A program made the translations under genes and the position numbers. Under the pieces are notes generated by a model that was given only the letters and a program-made list of their open reading frames with translations, searched no databases and was not told where the DNA came from. Below, one piece after another: positions 16,401 to 25,700 of a stretch of DNA of 64,000 nucleotides; within the stretch, counting starts at the first letter, position 1; every line of letters starts with the position of its first letter. The DNA lies in assembly GCF_009296025.1 (NCBI RefSeq), contig NZ_CP045178.1, positions 7,192,001-7,256,000 of the forward strand. The letters run 5' to 3'. This DNA is from Streptomyces tsukubensis. Its GTDB lineage: Bacteria; Actinomycetota; Actinomycetes; Streptomycetales; Streptomycetaceae.

Positions 16401-17162
16401 CTGGTCGAGAACTGGCTCTCCGCCTTCCACCGCGAAAGCGGCAAGGGCGCGGCGTTCATCGGCGGCCATGTGGGCACCTTCCACGCCTCACGCGTGGACG
16501 GAGTGCCGTACCTGATCAACGGCAACTCCGGTAAGATGCCCGCCACTCCGGCGGCCGAGGGCGGCTTCACCGGTTGGTCGACGGTGGGCATCGACCGGTC
16601 GGGCCGCGGCGACGACTGGATCCGGGCGCAGACCAGGGCCCACGTGGACGACCTGACGCTGAAGGCCCCCGACGAGCTGGCCCCCGGCCGGTCGGCACCG
16701 GTCACCGCCACGGTCACGCAGGGCACGCGCGCCGTGCCGGTGGACTGGCCGATGAGCGCGGACTGGACGGGCTCCCCCAACCTCCACATCGGGGCGGCCT
16801 CGAACGCGGGCCACCGGCACATCGCCACGTACGACCCGGCCACGGGCCGCCTGACGGCGCTGCGCCGGGGCACGGCGACGCTGTCGGTGACGGTCAATGG
16901 GGCGGTACGACGGGTGTCCGTGCGGGTCGGAAACGGAGTGCCTGTGCCCAGGGAGGAACCGGACGACCATCCGCTGGCCCGTACCGCGCGGGACCCGGCG
17001 GCGTTCGGACCGGAGGTGGGGCCCGGCGGCGTTCGGACCGGAGGTGGGGCCCGCGCGGCACGTTCCCGCCGGCTGACCCCACCCGCCACGTGCGCCCCGG
17101 CGCCTGGGACGACGGCGACCGAGGCGGTACGACGGCCGATCCGCTCGCCAACGGCGCGGTGA
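13476..17162 (+). CDS. Secreted phosphodiester glycosidase / metallophosphoesterase fusion
   Basis: A 1228-residue exported protein. The start is GTG at 13476 after GGGAG, and a signal peptide ends near residue 31 (GAPAYA). Residues ~120-410 form the phosphodiester-glycosidase (NAGPA/DUF2233) domain: AINGDFFDINETG around residue 135 and VNLDGGGSSTLV around residue 370. This family removes GlcNAc from phosphodiester-linked glycans. A middle region of beta domains follows. Residues ~805-1050 form a calcineurin-like phosphoesterase: SDAQF, INGDLVDEG, VPGNHEV, IQHVPP, IGGHVGTFH. Then comes a Big-like domain. Linking both activities to wall or teichoic-type phosphodiesters is an inference. The last ~38 residues come from a frame shifted by a 28-bp duplication (16994-17049). 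Confidence 0.85.
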   Translation: MPRTVPVRPVTVLAVLAASAALLTGAPAYADERPDPGPVAPPAASGGDRVLSYAEGDGLETARTSRPVAPGTRLTSYDRLESDKWLRVDELSVDLGAGTKAEYLHPDKVSERQTVSQLAEAHDAGRGRRTVAAINGDFFDINETGAPTGVGVDGGRLVNSPAPGHTHAVGFGPADTGRLLDLYFEGTLTLPSGATPLAGLNAANVPAGSIGGYTAQWGEADRALTVNGAKRTAEVTVVDGRTTERAHPPGTGSLPADATVLVGSDAGADRLTELPAGAPVSWAYHPRASGGTVPAEAIGANEYLVTDGHPVDHEGEGNNLTAPRTAVGFSKDGHTAHIVTVDGRQADSGGLTLTELGVMMKRAGSYNAVNLDGGGSSTLVARTPGSDTTRVENQPSDGSERLVPNGLALTAPDGSGTLTGYWTHPAMDAGAAPTDDPVLGGHPDRVFPGLTRELRAEGHDETYGPAPGTPRWRVDRPALGRVDGHGTFTARATGRSIGKGTVAVTAARGRARGSVHLRVLGELDRIAPTTGRIALEDPATSDAARTDDGASTADDALTEGAFGIVGFDARGDSAPVEPSDVRLDYDHALFTVTATDSGFTVKARGTRTAGTIRATVAGRTTSVAVSVGLEEKTVSAFDDAGRWTFSQARASGSLAATPEGHTGTGLSLTYDFTRSTATRAAYATPPAPVAVAGQPQAFTLWINGDGKGAWATLHLKDAAGSDQLLRGPHITWTGWQQVRFTVPDSVAYPVSVSRFYLAETAAAAQYAGKVTIDDLTAEVPPEAELPARPVVKDPIVSTATDVRGKDWRFAVMSDAQFVARAPDSDIVRQARRTLREIKASRPDFLVINGDLVDEGSPADLAFARRVLTEELGDTVPWYYVPGNHEVMGGSLANFTTEFGPAQRVFDHRGTRFITLDTSSLGIRTSGFDQLKQLRAELDEAAEDKNIGSVTLIQHVPPRDPTPQKGSQLSDRKEAALVENWLSAFHRESGKGAAFIGGHVGTFHASRVDGVPYLINGNSGKMPATPAAEGGFTGWSTVGIDRSGRGDDWIRAQTRAHVDDLTLKAPDELAPGRSAPVTATVTQGTRAVPVDWPMSADWTGSPNLHIGAASNAGHRHIATYDPATGRLTALRRGTATLSVTVNGAVRRVSVRVGNGVPVPREEPDDHPLARTARDPAAFGPEVGPGGVRTGGGARAARSRRLTPPATCAPAPGTTATEAVRRPIRSPTAR
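16994..17049 (+). repeat. Perfect 28-bp tandem duplication that shifts the reading frame
   Basis: The 28 bases at 16994-17021 are repeated exactly at 17022-17049. As 28 is not a multiple of three, the second copy is read in another frame. With only one copy the frame would end at TGA 17074-17076 after ...GPARHVPAG; with two copies it runs to 17162. Confidence 0.92.
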
Positions 17163-17314
17163 GGGTGCGGCTCTTCGGTCTCCGGGGCGGGATTGGTCGC
17201 CTCGCGCGAGGACGTCCCCGTCGACGTACCGGGGCCCGTGAAGTCTCGGGCCCCGCTCGTCCCTCCCGCCGCGGCGCGCCGTCCCGCCTGGGCCGCCCGG
17301 ACTCCGCCCCACTC

Positions 17315-17344
17315 CTTGACAATGGCACGCTCAAGTTTTCTGAT
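17315..17344 (+). promoter_or_regulatory. HAIR (HspR-binding) box overlapping a promoter for dnaK
   Basis: CTTGACA-N7-GCTCAAG (17315-17335) matches the HAIR consensus CTTGAGT-N7-ACTCAAG at both half-sites and with exact spacing. The left half contains a consensus -35 (TTGACA, 17316-17321), with a possible -10 (TCTGAT) 17 bases on. HspR bound here would block the promoter, giving heat-shock derepression of the dnaK that starts at 17469. The remaining 5' region (17163-17468) holds no gene. Confidence 0.8.
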
Positions 17345-17468
17345 GGGGGGAGGGGGAGTGGGGGACCCCCAGGTCGGGCGCCGTCGTCGGCGGCCGTGCG
17401 ATGACCGTACGGCGGGCGGTACTTGGTAGAGCGGACCAGAGAACCGAAGCGGCGAACAGGGGATGGGC

Positions 17469-19385
17469 ATGGCGCGTGCGGTCGGTATCGATCTCGGTAC
17501 GACGAATTCGGTGGTCGCTGTCCTGGAGGGAGGGGATCCCACCGTCATCGGCAACGCGGAGGGTGCCAGGACGACTCCGTCCGTCGTCGCCTTCGCCAAG
17601 AACCGTGAGGTGCTGGTCGGCGAGGTCGCCAAGCGGCAGGCCGTGACCAACGTCGACAGGACGGCGCGGTCCGTCAAACGCCATATGGGGGAGAGCGGTT
17701 GGCGCTTCCCCGCGGACGGTGACATCGACGGGACCCGCTACACCGCGCAGGAACTCTCCGCCCGCGTACTCCAGAAGCTGAAGCGGGACGCCGAGTCCTA
17801 TCTCGGGGAGGACGTCAGCGACGCGGTGATCACCGTGCCCGCGTACTTCGACGACACCCAGCGCCAGGCCACCAAGGAGGCGGGCGAGATCGCCGGTCTC
17901 CGGGTGCTGCGCATCATCAACGAGCCCACAGCGGCCGCTCTCGCCTACGGCCTCGACCGAGGCGGCGAGGAACAGACCGTCCTCGTCTTCGACCTCGGCG
18001 GCGGGACCTTCGACGTGTCGCTGCTCGAAATGGGCGACGGCCTCATCGAGGTGAAGGCCTCCGGCGGCGACACGTCCCTCGGCGGGGACGACTGGGACCA
18101 GCGGATCGTCGACCACCTCGTACGCCGTTTCAAGGACGGGCACGGCATCGACCTCGCCAAGGACAGGATGGCGGTGCAACGGCTGCGCGAGGGCGCCGAG
18201 CGCGCCAAGATGGAACTCTCCTCGTCCAGCGAGACCTCGATCAACCTGCCCTACATCACCGCCTCGGCCGACGGTCCCCTGCACCTGGACGAGAAGCTGA
18301 CGCGCGCCCAGTTCCAGGAGCTGACCGCCGATCTGCTCGCCCGCTGCGAGGAACCCTTCCGGCAGGCCGTGCAGGACGCGGGCATCGAAGTGTCCGTCAT
18401 CGACCACGTCATCCTGGTCGGCGGCTCCACCCGGATGCCGGCCGTCACGGAACTCGTGCGGGAACTGACCGGCAAGGACCCGCACAAGGGCGTCAACCCG
18501 GACGAGGTGGTGGCCCTCGGCGCCTGCCTCCAGGCCGGTGTGATCAGGGGTGACGTCAAGGACGTCCTGCTGCTCGACGTGACCCCGCTCTCCCTCGGCA
18601 TCGAGACCAAGGGCGGCATCATGACCAAACTCATCGAGCGCAACACCACCATCCCCACCCGCCGCGCCGAGATCTTCTCCACCGCCGAGGACAACCAGCC
18701 CTCCGTCGGTATCCAGGTCTTCCAGGGCGAACGGGAGATCGCCGCCTACAACAAGAAACTCGGCGTCTTCGACCTCACCGGGCTCCCGCCCTCGCCACGC
18801 GGTGTCCCGCAGATCGAGGTCGCCTTCGACATCGACGCCAACGGCATCATGCACGTCTCCGCCAAGGACCTCGCCACGGGCAGGGAACAGAAGATGACCG
18901 TCACCGGCGGCTCGTCCCTGCCCAAGGACGACATCGACCGGATGGTGCGTGACGCCGAGCAGTACGCGGCGCAGGACCGTGACCGGCGCGAGGCCGCAGA
19001 GACCCGCAACAACGCCGAACAACTCGTCCACCAGACGGAGCGGTTCCTCGCCGACAGCGGCGAACGCGTCCCGGAGGCGGCGAGGGCCGAGACCGAGGCA
19101 GCGCTCACCGAGCTGAAGCGTGAGCTGGACCGCGCGGAGAGCGGCGAGAACGGAGCCACCACCGAGACCCTCCGCGTCGCCGCGGAGAAACTCGCCACCG
19201 TGTCCCAGCGCATGGGCCAGGCCATGTACGCCCAGGCCCAGGCGGGGCAGCGGACACCGCCAGGACAAGAGCCCGGCGGCGACGACGGCGATGGCGACAA
19301 CGACGGCGACAACGACGTGGTGGACGCCGAGATCATGGATGAGGACGATCGCCGAAAAGGGGGCCAGGGGAGTCAGGGAGGCTAG
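17469..19385 (+). CDS. dnaK: Hsp70 chaperone DnaK (solitary paralogue)
   Basis: A 638-residue chaperone with a complete ATPase domain ([39 protein letters not shown]) and a substrate-binding domain beginning near [14 protein letters not shown]. The ATG at 17469 is chosen because the AGGGG ribosome site lies too close to the ATG at 17463. The C-terminus is Gly/Asp-rich and ends ...[18 protein letters not shown]. No grpE, dnaJ or hspR follows, unlike the main Streptomyces dnaK operon, so I take this as a second copy. A HAIR box upstream suggests the same HspR control. Tandem GGACGGCAAGGGCCGGGA-like repeats follow the stop. Confidence 0.93.
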   Translation: MARAVGIDLGTTNSVVAVLEGGDPTVIGNAEGARTTPSVVAFAKNREVLVGEVAKRQAVTNVDRTARSVKRHMGESGWRFPADGDIDGTRYTAQELSARVLQKLKRDAESYLGEDVSDAVITVPAYFDDTQRQATKEAGEIAGLRVLRIINEPTAAALAYGLDRGGEEQTVLVFDLGGGTFDVSLLEMGDGLIEVKASGGDTSLGGDDWDQRIVDHLVRRFKDGHGIDLAKDRMAVQRLREGAERAKMELSSSSETSINLPYITASADGPLHLDEKLTRAQFQELTADLLARCEEPFRQAVQDAGIEVSVIDHVILVGGSTRMPAVTELVRELTGKDPHKGVNPDEVVALGACLQAGVIRGDVKDVLLLDVTPLSLGIETKGGIMTKLIERNTTIPTRRAEIFSTAEDNQPSVGIQVFQGEREIAAYNKKLGVFDLTGLPPSPRGVPQIEVAFDIDANGIMHVSAKDLATGREQKMTVTGGSSLPKDDIDRMVRDAEQYAAQDRDRREAAETRNNAEQLVHQTERFLADSGERVPEAARAETEAALTELKRELDRAESGENGATTETLRVAAEKLATVSQRMGQAMYAQAQAGQRTPPGQEPGGDDGDGDNDGDNDVVDAEIMDEDDRRKGGQGSQGG

Positions 19386-19524
19386 GGAGGTCCCGGAGGA
19401 CGGCAAGGGCCGGGAGGACGGCAAGGGCCTGAAGGTCGGCAAGGCCGGGAGGCCGGGAAGAGGGGGCCCGTAAAGCCGGCAAGCTGGGCGGCGGCGGTGA
19501 GTCGCAGACCGGTAGAGCCGAGGG

Positions 19525-19553
19525 ACCGCGCGGGTCACAGTGGCCCGCGCGGT
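19525..19553. terminator. Bidirectional hairpin between dnaK and narI
   Basis: ACCGCGCGGG (19525-19534) pairs perfectly with CCCGCGCGGT (19544-19553). It lies between the convergent dnaK and nar operon ends. Confidence 0.75.
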
Positions 19554-19591
19554 GACCGGGACCACCGCTCACAAGGACCGCCGCCCACCCC

Positions 19592-20317
19592 TCACAGCTT
19601 GGTCCGCTCCCACCCCCGCGGGTCCTTGCGCGAGCCGATCTGCCGCTCGTCCCTGCTGCGGTAGACGATGTAGGGCCTGAACAAATACTGCACCGGCGCG
19701 CTGAACATGTGGATCAGCCGGGTGTACGGCACCAGCGCGATCAGCACCATGCCCACCACGGCATGCACGCGGTAGAGCAGCGGGACGCCGTCCATCCGCC
19801 CGATCTCCGGCTGGAGGGTGAACAGACTCCGCGCCCACACCGCGATCGTGCCCCGGTAGTCGTACCCCTCCGTAAGCGACGAGTGGGCGATCTTGGCCCA
19901 CATGCCGAGGACCAGCGCCGCGACGAGGAAGAGATACATCACCTTGTCATTGACGGTGGTCGCCCGGAAGACGGGGGCCTTGGTGCGTCTGCGGTAGAGC
20001 AGCATGGCGATTCCCGCCAGCGTCAGCACCCCCGCGGCCGTACCGCCGTACAGCGAGAAGAGATGATAGACGTGCTCGTCCGCGCCGACCGCGTCGGTCC
20101 AGGAGGCCGGTACGAACAGGCCGAGCAGATGGCCGGCGAGGACGAAGAGGATGCCGTAGTGGAAGAGCGGCGAGGCGATCTTGAGCAGCTTCGACTCGTA
20201 GATCTCCGACGAGCGGGTCGTCCAGCCGAACTTGTCGTAGCGGTAGCGCCAGACGATGCCCGCGACGAGCAGGACGAAGGCGATGTACGGCAGGGCGCCC
20301 CACAGAAGCGTGTTCAT
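19592..20317 (-). CDS. narI: Respiratory nitrate reductase gamma subunit (cytochrome b)
   Basis: A 241-residue membrane subunit carrying the two b hemes that pass quinol electrons to NarH. It has five hydrophobic segments; the heme-ligating histidines are in FHYGILFVLAGHLLG and YRVHAVVGMVLIALVPYTRLIH. The ATG at 20317 overlaps the narJ stop (ATGA). It is the last gene of the narGHJI operon and is followed by a strong hairpin. Confidence 0.96.
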   Translation of the reverse strand: MNTLLWGALPYIAFVLLVAGIVWRYRYDKFGWTTRSSEIYESKLLKIASPLFHYGILFVLAGHLLGLFVPASWTDAVGADEHVYHLFSLYGGTAAGVLTLAGIAMLLYRRRTKAPVFRATTVNDKVMYLFLVAALVLGMWAKIAHSSLTEGYDYRGTIAVWARSLFTLQPEIGRMDGVPLLYRVHAVVGMVLIALVPYTRLIHMFSAPVQYLFRPYIVYRSRDERQIGSRKDPRGWERTKL

Positions 20318-21036
20318 CAGTAATCTCCGGGTTCCGCGGTCGTGCCGGTGGGGCCGGTCGCCAGGGGCACCCCGGTCGCCCCGGCCGCGTCGGTCATGCC
20401 GACCACATCGGCCACACCGGCCACACCGGCCCCGCCGGTCAGAAGGGGGAGTTGGGTCCTGCCGAACGGTTCGAGTCCGACCTCCTCGCGCGGCGGCCCT
20501 GTCCGCGCCATCCGCTGGGCCTGTGCCCTGTCCTTCGGAGAGGGGCCCGGCAGCGTCGCGCACACCGCGTCGAGCACCCGCGCGTACGGCGTGCCCGCCT
20601 CCGTCAGTGACATCCGCAGCAGCTCGATGCCGGGCCGGTGCTCCAGCAGCAACTCGGGCCCCGCCAGCGCGGAGAACTCCAGCACGGCGGGGAGGAAGTC
20701 CGGCAACTCCTCGCCGGTGAACTCAAGGCCGTGCGCGCGGTACGTCTCCTTGAACCCGACGAGCGACATCCCGCGCCTGCGGGTGTCACCATCGCTCCAC
20801 CAGCTCAGATACAGACTGTGCCGGTTCCTGAAGTCGAAGGTCCTTACGTAGTGCGCGGCCAGCTCGCCGGGGTCCTCGCTCCGCGCGTACGCCAGGAAGG
20901 CGCACAGTGCCGGGTCCCGTACGGCGGCCTCAAGCAGCGGTAGCCGCTCGTGGAACCCCTCGTCCGGGTAGGTCAGACAGAGAGCGGCGGCCTGCCGCAC
21001 CACAGCGGCCCTCGACGCCTTGGCGGTGGCCGTCAT
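20317..21036 (-). CDS. narJ: Nitrate reductase assembly chaperone NarJ (delta)
   Basis: A 239-residue cytoplasmic chaperone of the TorD/NarJ family that inserts the molybdenum cofactor into NarG. The core (LCLTYPDEGF, YVRTFDFRNRHSLYLSWW, PDFLPAVLEFSAL) is typical. The last ~45 residues are a Gly/Ala/Thr-rich tail encoded by 9-bp CGGCCACAC-like DNA repeats, probably disordered. Start and stop both overlap neighbouring genes by ATGA, so the operon is translationally coupled. Confidence 0.95.
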   Translation of the reverse strand: MTATAKASRAAVVRQAAALCLTYPDEGFHERLPLLEAAVRDPALCAFLAYARSEDPGELAAHYVRTFDFRNRHSLYLSWWSDGDTRRRGMSLVGFKETYRAHGLEFTGEELPDFLPAVLEFSALAGPELLLEHRPGIELLRMSLTEAGTPYARVLDAVCATLPGPSPKDRAQAQRMARTGPPREEVGLEPFGRTQLPLLTGGAGVAGVADVVGMTDAAGATGVPLATGPTGTTAEPGDY

Positions 21037-22667
21037 CCGCGCTGGTCCTTGATCTCCTCGACCTCGGGCACGGTGTCCCGCGTCTGCCGTGCGGAGCGGA
21101 GGTGGAAGTTCTCCAACGTCACCAGCGGCAGGTTCTTGCGGCCCGAGTCCTGACCGAACGGGCCGTCGATCTCCGGGCCGCCGCCTCCCATCCCCGGGCC
21201 TCCCTCATGGTCGAGGCTGCACTCCTCGGGGATCGCCGACTCCTCCAGCCGCCGCGCGTCACCGAGGGCCGCCGTCGGGATGACGTACCGCTCCTCGTAC
21301 TTGGCGATCGCCAGCAGCCGGTACATCTCCTCGACGGCCCGCGCGTCCATGCCGACACGGGCCGCGATCGACGGATCGGGCTCGTCGCCGAGGTTGATGG
21401 CCCGCATGTGGGAGCGCATCGCGGCCAGCTTCTCCAGGGACGCCCGTACCGGCCCGACATCCCCGGCCGTGAAGATCTCCGCAAGGTACTCCAGCGGGAT
21501 CCGGAGGGTGTCGATCGCCCCGAACAGGTTGTCCGCGTCCTCGCCGTCGAACCCCGTCTCCGTCAGCGCCTCCACCATCGGGGAGAGCGGCGGGATGTAC
21601 CAGACCATCGGCATCGTGCGGTACTCGGGATGCAGCGGCAGCGCCACCTTGTGGCGGGAGATCAGCGCGTGCACGGGGGAGCGGCCGGCCGCCTCCATCC
21701 AGTCGTGGGGGATGCCCGCCCGCTCCGCCTCCCTCCGCACCTCGGGGTCGTCGGGGTCGAGGAAGACCCCGAGCTGCGCCTCGTACAGCGCGGTGTCGTC
21801 CTCGGTGGCCGCGGCGGCCGTCACCTTGTCGGCGTCGTAGAGGATCACCCCGAGGTAGCGCAGCCGCCCCACACACGTCTCCGAGCACACGGTGGGCAGC
21901 CCCACCTCCAGCCGCGGATAGCAGAGCGTGCACTTCTCGGCCTTGCCCGTGCGGTGGTTGAAGTACACCTTCTTGTACGGGCAGGCCGTGACGCACTGGC
22001 GCCAGCCCCGGCACTGGTCCTGGTCGACCAGGACGATGCCGTCCTCGCTGCGCTTGTACATCGCGCCCGACGGGCACGAGGCCACGCACGACGGGTTGAG
22101 GCAGTGCTCGCAGATCCGCGGCAGATAGAACATGAAGGTCTGCTCGAAGGCGAACTTCACCTTCTCCGCCGCCTTCTGCCTGGTCCTGACGACCATCGGA
22201 TCCAGATCGCCGTACTCGACCGTGCCGCCCAGGTTGTCGTCCCAGTTGGAGGACCACTCGATCTTCATGGGCTTGCCGGTGATCAGCGAGCGGGGCGCGG
22301 CCACCGGATAGTCGTCGCCGAGCGGGGCGTCCGTCAGGTTCTTGTACTCGTACGTCCAGGGCTCGTAGTAGTCCTTGATCTCCGGCAGCACGGGGTTGGA
22401 GAAGATGGACGCGAGCCGTCTGAACCGGCCGCCCGACTTCAGCTTGAGCTGCCCCCGCTTGTTCAGTTCCCAGCCGCCGCGCCACTTCTCCTGATCCTCG
22501 TGGCGCCGAGGATAGCCTTGCCCGGGGCGGGTCTCGACGTTGTTGAACCAGACGTACTCCATGCCTTCACGGTTGGTCCAGGCCTCTTTGCAGGTGACCG
22601 AACACGTATGGCAGCCGATGCATTTGTCGAGATTCATGACCATCGCGATCTGCGCCATGATCTTCAC
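21033..22667 (-). CDS. narH: Respiratory nitrate reductase beta subunit (Fe-S)
   Basis: A 544-residue electron-transfer subunit. GTG at 22667 is preferred, with GAGGA 5 bases upstream; an internal ATG at 22658 is too far from it. Four cluster motifs are visible: CIGCHTCSVTC, CEHCLNPSCVASC, CRGWRQCVTAC (Trp in place of one Cys, giving the normal 3Fe-4S cluster) and the CTLC...CSETC set. The stop overlaps the narJ start. The gap to narG is 44 bases. Confidence 0.96.
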   Translation of the reverse strand: MKIMAQIAMVMNLDKCIGCHTCSVTCKEAWTNREGMEYVWFNNVETRPGQGYPRRHEDQEKWRGGWELNKRGQLKLKSGGRFRRLASIFSNPVLPEIKDYYEPWTYEYKNLTDAPLGDDYPVAAPRSLITGKPMKIEWSSNWDDNLGGTVEYGDLDPMVVRTRQKAAEKVKFAFEQTFMFYLPRICEHCLNPSCVASCPSGAMYKRSEDGIVLVDQDQCRGWRQCVTACPYKKVYFNHRTGKAEKCTLCYPRLEVGLPTVCSETCVGRLRYLGVILYDADKVTAAAATEDDTALYEAQLGVFLDPDDPEVRREAERAGIPHDWMEAAGRSPVHALISRHKVALPLHPEYRTMPMVWYIPPLSPMVEALTETGFDGEDADNLFGAIDTLRIPLEYLAEIFTAGDVGPVRASLEKLAAMRSHMRAINLGDEPDPSIAARVGMDARAVEEMYRLLAIAKYEERYVIPTAALGDARRLEESAIPEECSLDHEGGPGMGGGGPEIDGPFGQDSGRKNLPLVTLENFHLRSARQTRDTVPEVEEIKDQRG

Positions 22668-22711
22668 GTCGTCCTCGCCCCCTTCGCCGCGGTTCTCATC
22701 CAGTACGTCAT

Positions 22712-25700
22712 TCAGTACGTCACGTCCTGCGAACGGCGGCGGACGACGGTGACCTCGTCGCGCTGGTTGCCCGTCGGGCCGAGGTAGTTGAACGCCCAGG
22801 TGAGCTGCGCGTAGCCGCCGATGAGATGGCTGGGTTTGAGGATGAGGCGGGTCAGCGAGTTGTGGGTGCCGCCCCGCTTGCCCGTCGTCTCCGTCTTCGG
22901 CACATTGACCGTGCGCTCCTGCGCGTGGTGCATGTAGACGGTGCCCTCGGGCATCCGGTGCGAGACGACGGCCCGCGCCACCACCACACCGTTGCGGTTG
23001 ACCGCCTCGATCCAGTCGTTGTCCCTGACGCCGATGGCGTCCGCGTCCTGCGGCGCCATCCAGATGACCTGACCGCCGCGCGAGAGCGACAGCATGAACA
23101 GGTTGTCCTGGTACTCGGAGTGGATCGACCACTTGTTGTGCGGTGTCAAGTACCGCACTGTCACCTCACGTTGGCCGTCCGGTCCCAGGCGCCCCTCTCC
23201 GAAGAGGCGGTTCATGTCGAGGGGCGGCCGGTAGACGGGCAGCGCCTCGCCCAGCTCGTGGATCCAGTCGTGGTCGAGGAAGAAGTGCTGCCGTCCCGTG
23301 AGCGTGTGCCACGGCTTCAGCTCCTCCGTGTTCTGCGTGAACGCCGTGTAGCGCCGGCCGCCCTTCTCGCTGCCCGACCACTCGGGTGAGGTGATCACCG
23401 GCACCGGCGCCGCCTGGGTGTCCGCGTAGGTGACCCGCTTTCCCTCGTGCTCGGCGGCCAGCCGCGCCATCGGCTGCCCCGTACGGGCCTCCAGCGTCCT
23501 GAAGCCCTGAGTGGCGAGCCGGCCGTTGGTCGTGCCCGACAGCGCGAGGATCGTATTGGCCGCCTTGATCGCCGTGTCCAGCAGGGGCCTGCCGTCAGCG
23601 GGGCCGCCGTGTGCCGTCCCGTTGCGCGCCTTCAGCTCCTCCACCTCCTGCTCCGGGTGGAGCGTGATCCCCTTGGCGGGCAGCCCCAACTTCTCCACCA
23701 GTGGACCGAGGGCCGCGAACTTCGCCCCGATCGCCGTGTAGTCGCGCTCCACGACCACCAGATTCGGCATGGTCCTGCCCGGTACGGGCGCGCAGTCACC
23801 GCGCCGCCAGTCCAGCACCACTCCGCCCGGCTGGGCCGTCTCGCCGGGTGTGTCGTGCTGGAGCGGGGTCGCCACCACGTCCTTGCGTACGCCGAGGTGG
23901 TCGACGGCCAGTTCGCTCAGCCTCTTCGCGAGGGCGTGGAAGGTGTCGAAGTCGGTACGCGCCTGCCACGGCGGGTCCACGGCCGGGGTGAAGGCGTGCA
24001 CGTAGGGGTGCATGTCCGTCGTCGAAAGGTCGTGCTTCTCGTACCAGGTGGCCGCGGGCAGCACGACATCGGAGAGAAGGGTGGACGACGTCTGGCGGAA
24101 GTCGAGCGACAGCAGCAGGTCGAGTTTGCCCTCAGGGGCCCGCTCGTGCCAGGTCACATCGCGTGGCCGCTGCTCCGGTGACGCCTCCTCGGCCCGCAGC
24201 GACGAGTGGGTGCCGAGCAGGTGCTTGGTGAAGTACTCGGCGCCCTTCGCGGAGGAACCCAGCAGGTTGGCCCGCCACAGGGTCAGCACCCGTGGCCAGT
24301 TCCCCGGTGCGTCCGGGTCCTCGCAGGCAAAGTTGAGGCTCCCCGACGTGAGCCGCTCGACCACCGCGCCCGCCGGATCGTCCCCCGCCACCTCGTCCGC
24401 GAGGTCCAGGGGGTTGCGGTCGAAGGTGGGGTACGACGGCATCCACCCGGCCCGCGCCGACTGGGCCAGGCAGTCTGCCCCCGTCATACCGTCGAACCGC
24501 CCGGTGCCCAGCGGCGAGGAGAGGACATCGGCGCCGAAGGTGTCGTAGCGCCACTGGTCGGTGTGGAGGAACCAGTAGGCGGCGCCGATCATCTGGCGCG
24601 GTGGCCTGCCCCAGTCGACCCCGCCCGCCAGCGTCGCCCAGCCGGTGGAGGGCCTGCACTTCTCCTGGCCCACGTAGTGTGCCCAGCCGCCGCCGTTGCG
24701 TCCCTGGCATCCGGTCAGCTGGAGCAGGGCGAGGAAGGTGCGGTAGATGGTCTCCGAGTGGAACCAGTGGTTGGTGCCCGCGCCCATCAAAATCATGCAA
24801 CGGCCCTTGGACTTCTCCGCGGTGCGCGCGAACTCCCTCGCGATCCTCACCGCCGAGCCCGCGGGCACCGAGGTGTGCGTCTCCTGCCAGGCCGGGGTGC
24901 CGGGGCTCTCGGCGTCCTCATACCCGCGCGGCCACCGGCCGGGCAGTCCCGCACGGCCCACGCCGTACTGGGCGAGCAGCAGATCGAAGACGGTCGTCAC
25001 CAGCGGGCCTTCCTGACCGCCCAACCGGGTCGCGGGGACCCCGCGCCGCAGCACGTCGCCGCGGCCCTGGCCGTGGGCGCCGCCCTCCGTGTCGAACCGG
25101 GGCAGCAGCACCTCCACCCCGGTCGCGAACTCCGAGCCGTACAGGGTGAGCACCGGTTCGATCTCACCGAGATCCAGGTTCCACCGGCCCTTGCCCGACT
25201 CGGTCCAGCGGAAGCCCAGCGAGCCGCCCGGCACCGCGGGCCGCCCGGTCGCCCCGTCGAGGACGACCGTCTTCCACTCGCCGCCCTCGCCCGTGTCGCC
25301 CAGGTCCGAGGCGCGCAGGAACTTCGCGGGGACGTGAGCGCCGTCCCGCTCGGTCAGCGTCACGAGGAACGGCAGGTCGGTGTATTGCCGTACGTACGCG
25401 GAGAAGAACTCCGTCTGACGGTCGACGAAGAACTCCTTGAGGATCACATGGCCCATGGCGAGAGCCAGCGCGCCGTCCGTGCCGGGATGCGGGTGCAGCC
25501 ACTCGTCGGCGAACTTCGCGTTGTCCGCGTAGTCCGGCGCCACCACGACGACCTTCTGCCCCCGGTACCTGGCCTCCGCCATCCAGTGGGCGTCGGGCGT
25601 CCGGGTCACCGGTACGTTCGAGCCCCACATCATCAGATACGCGGCATCCCACCAGTCGCCGGACTCGGGAACGTCGGTCTGGTCACCGAAGACCTGCGGG

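Noticed and set aside
20907..22787. 626-codon plus-strand frame opposite narH
   Set aside because: Antisense to a certain gene; rich in Arg/Val/His from reversed codons, with no domain.
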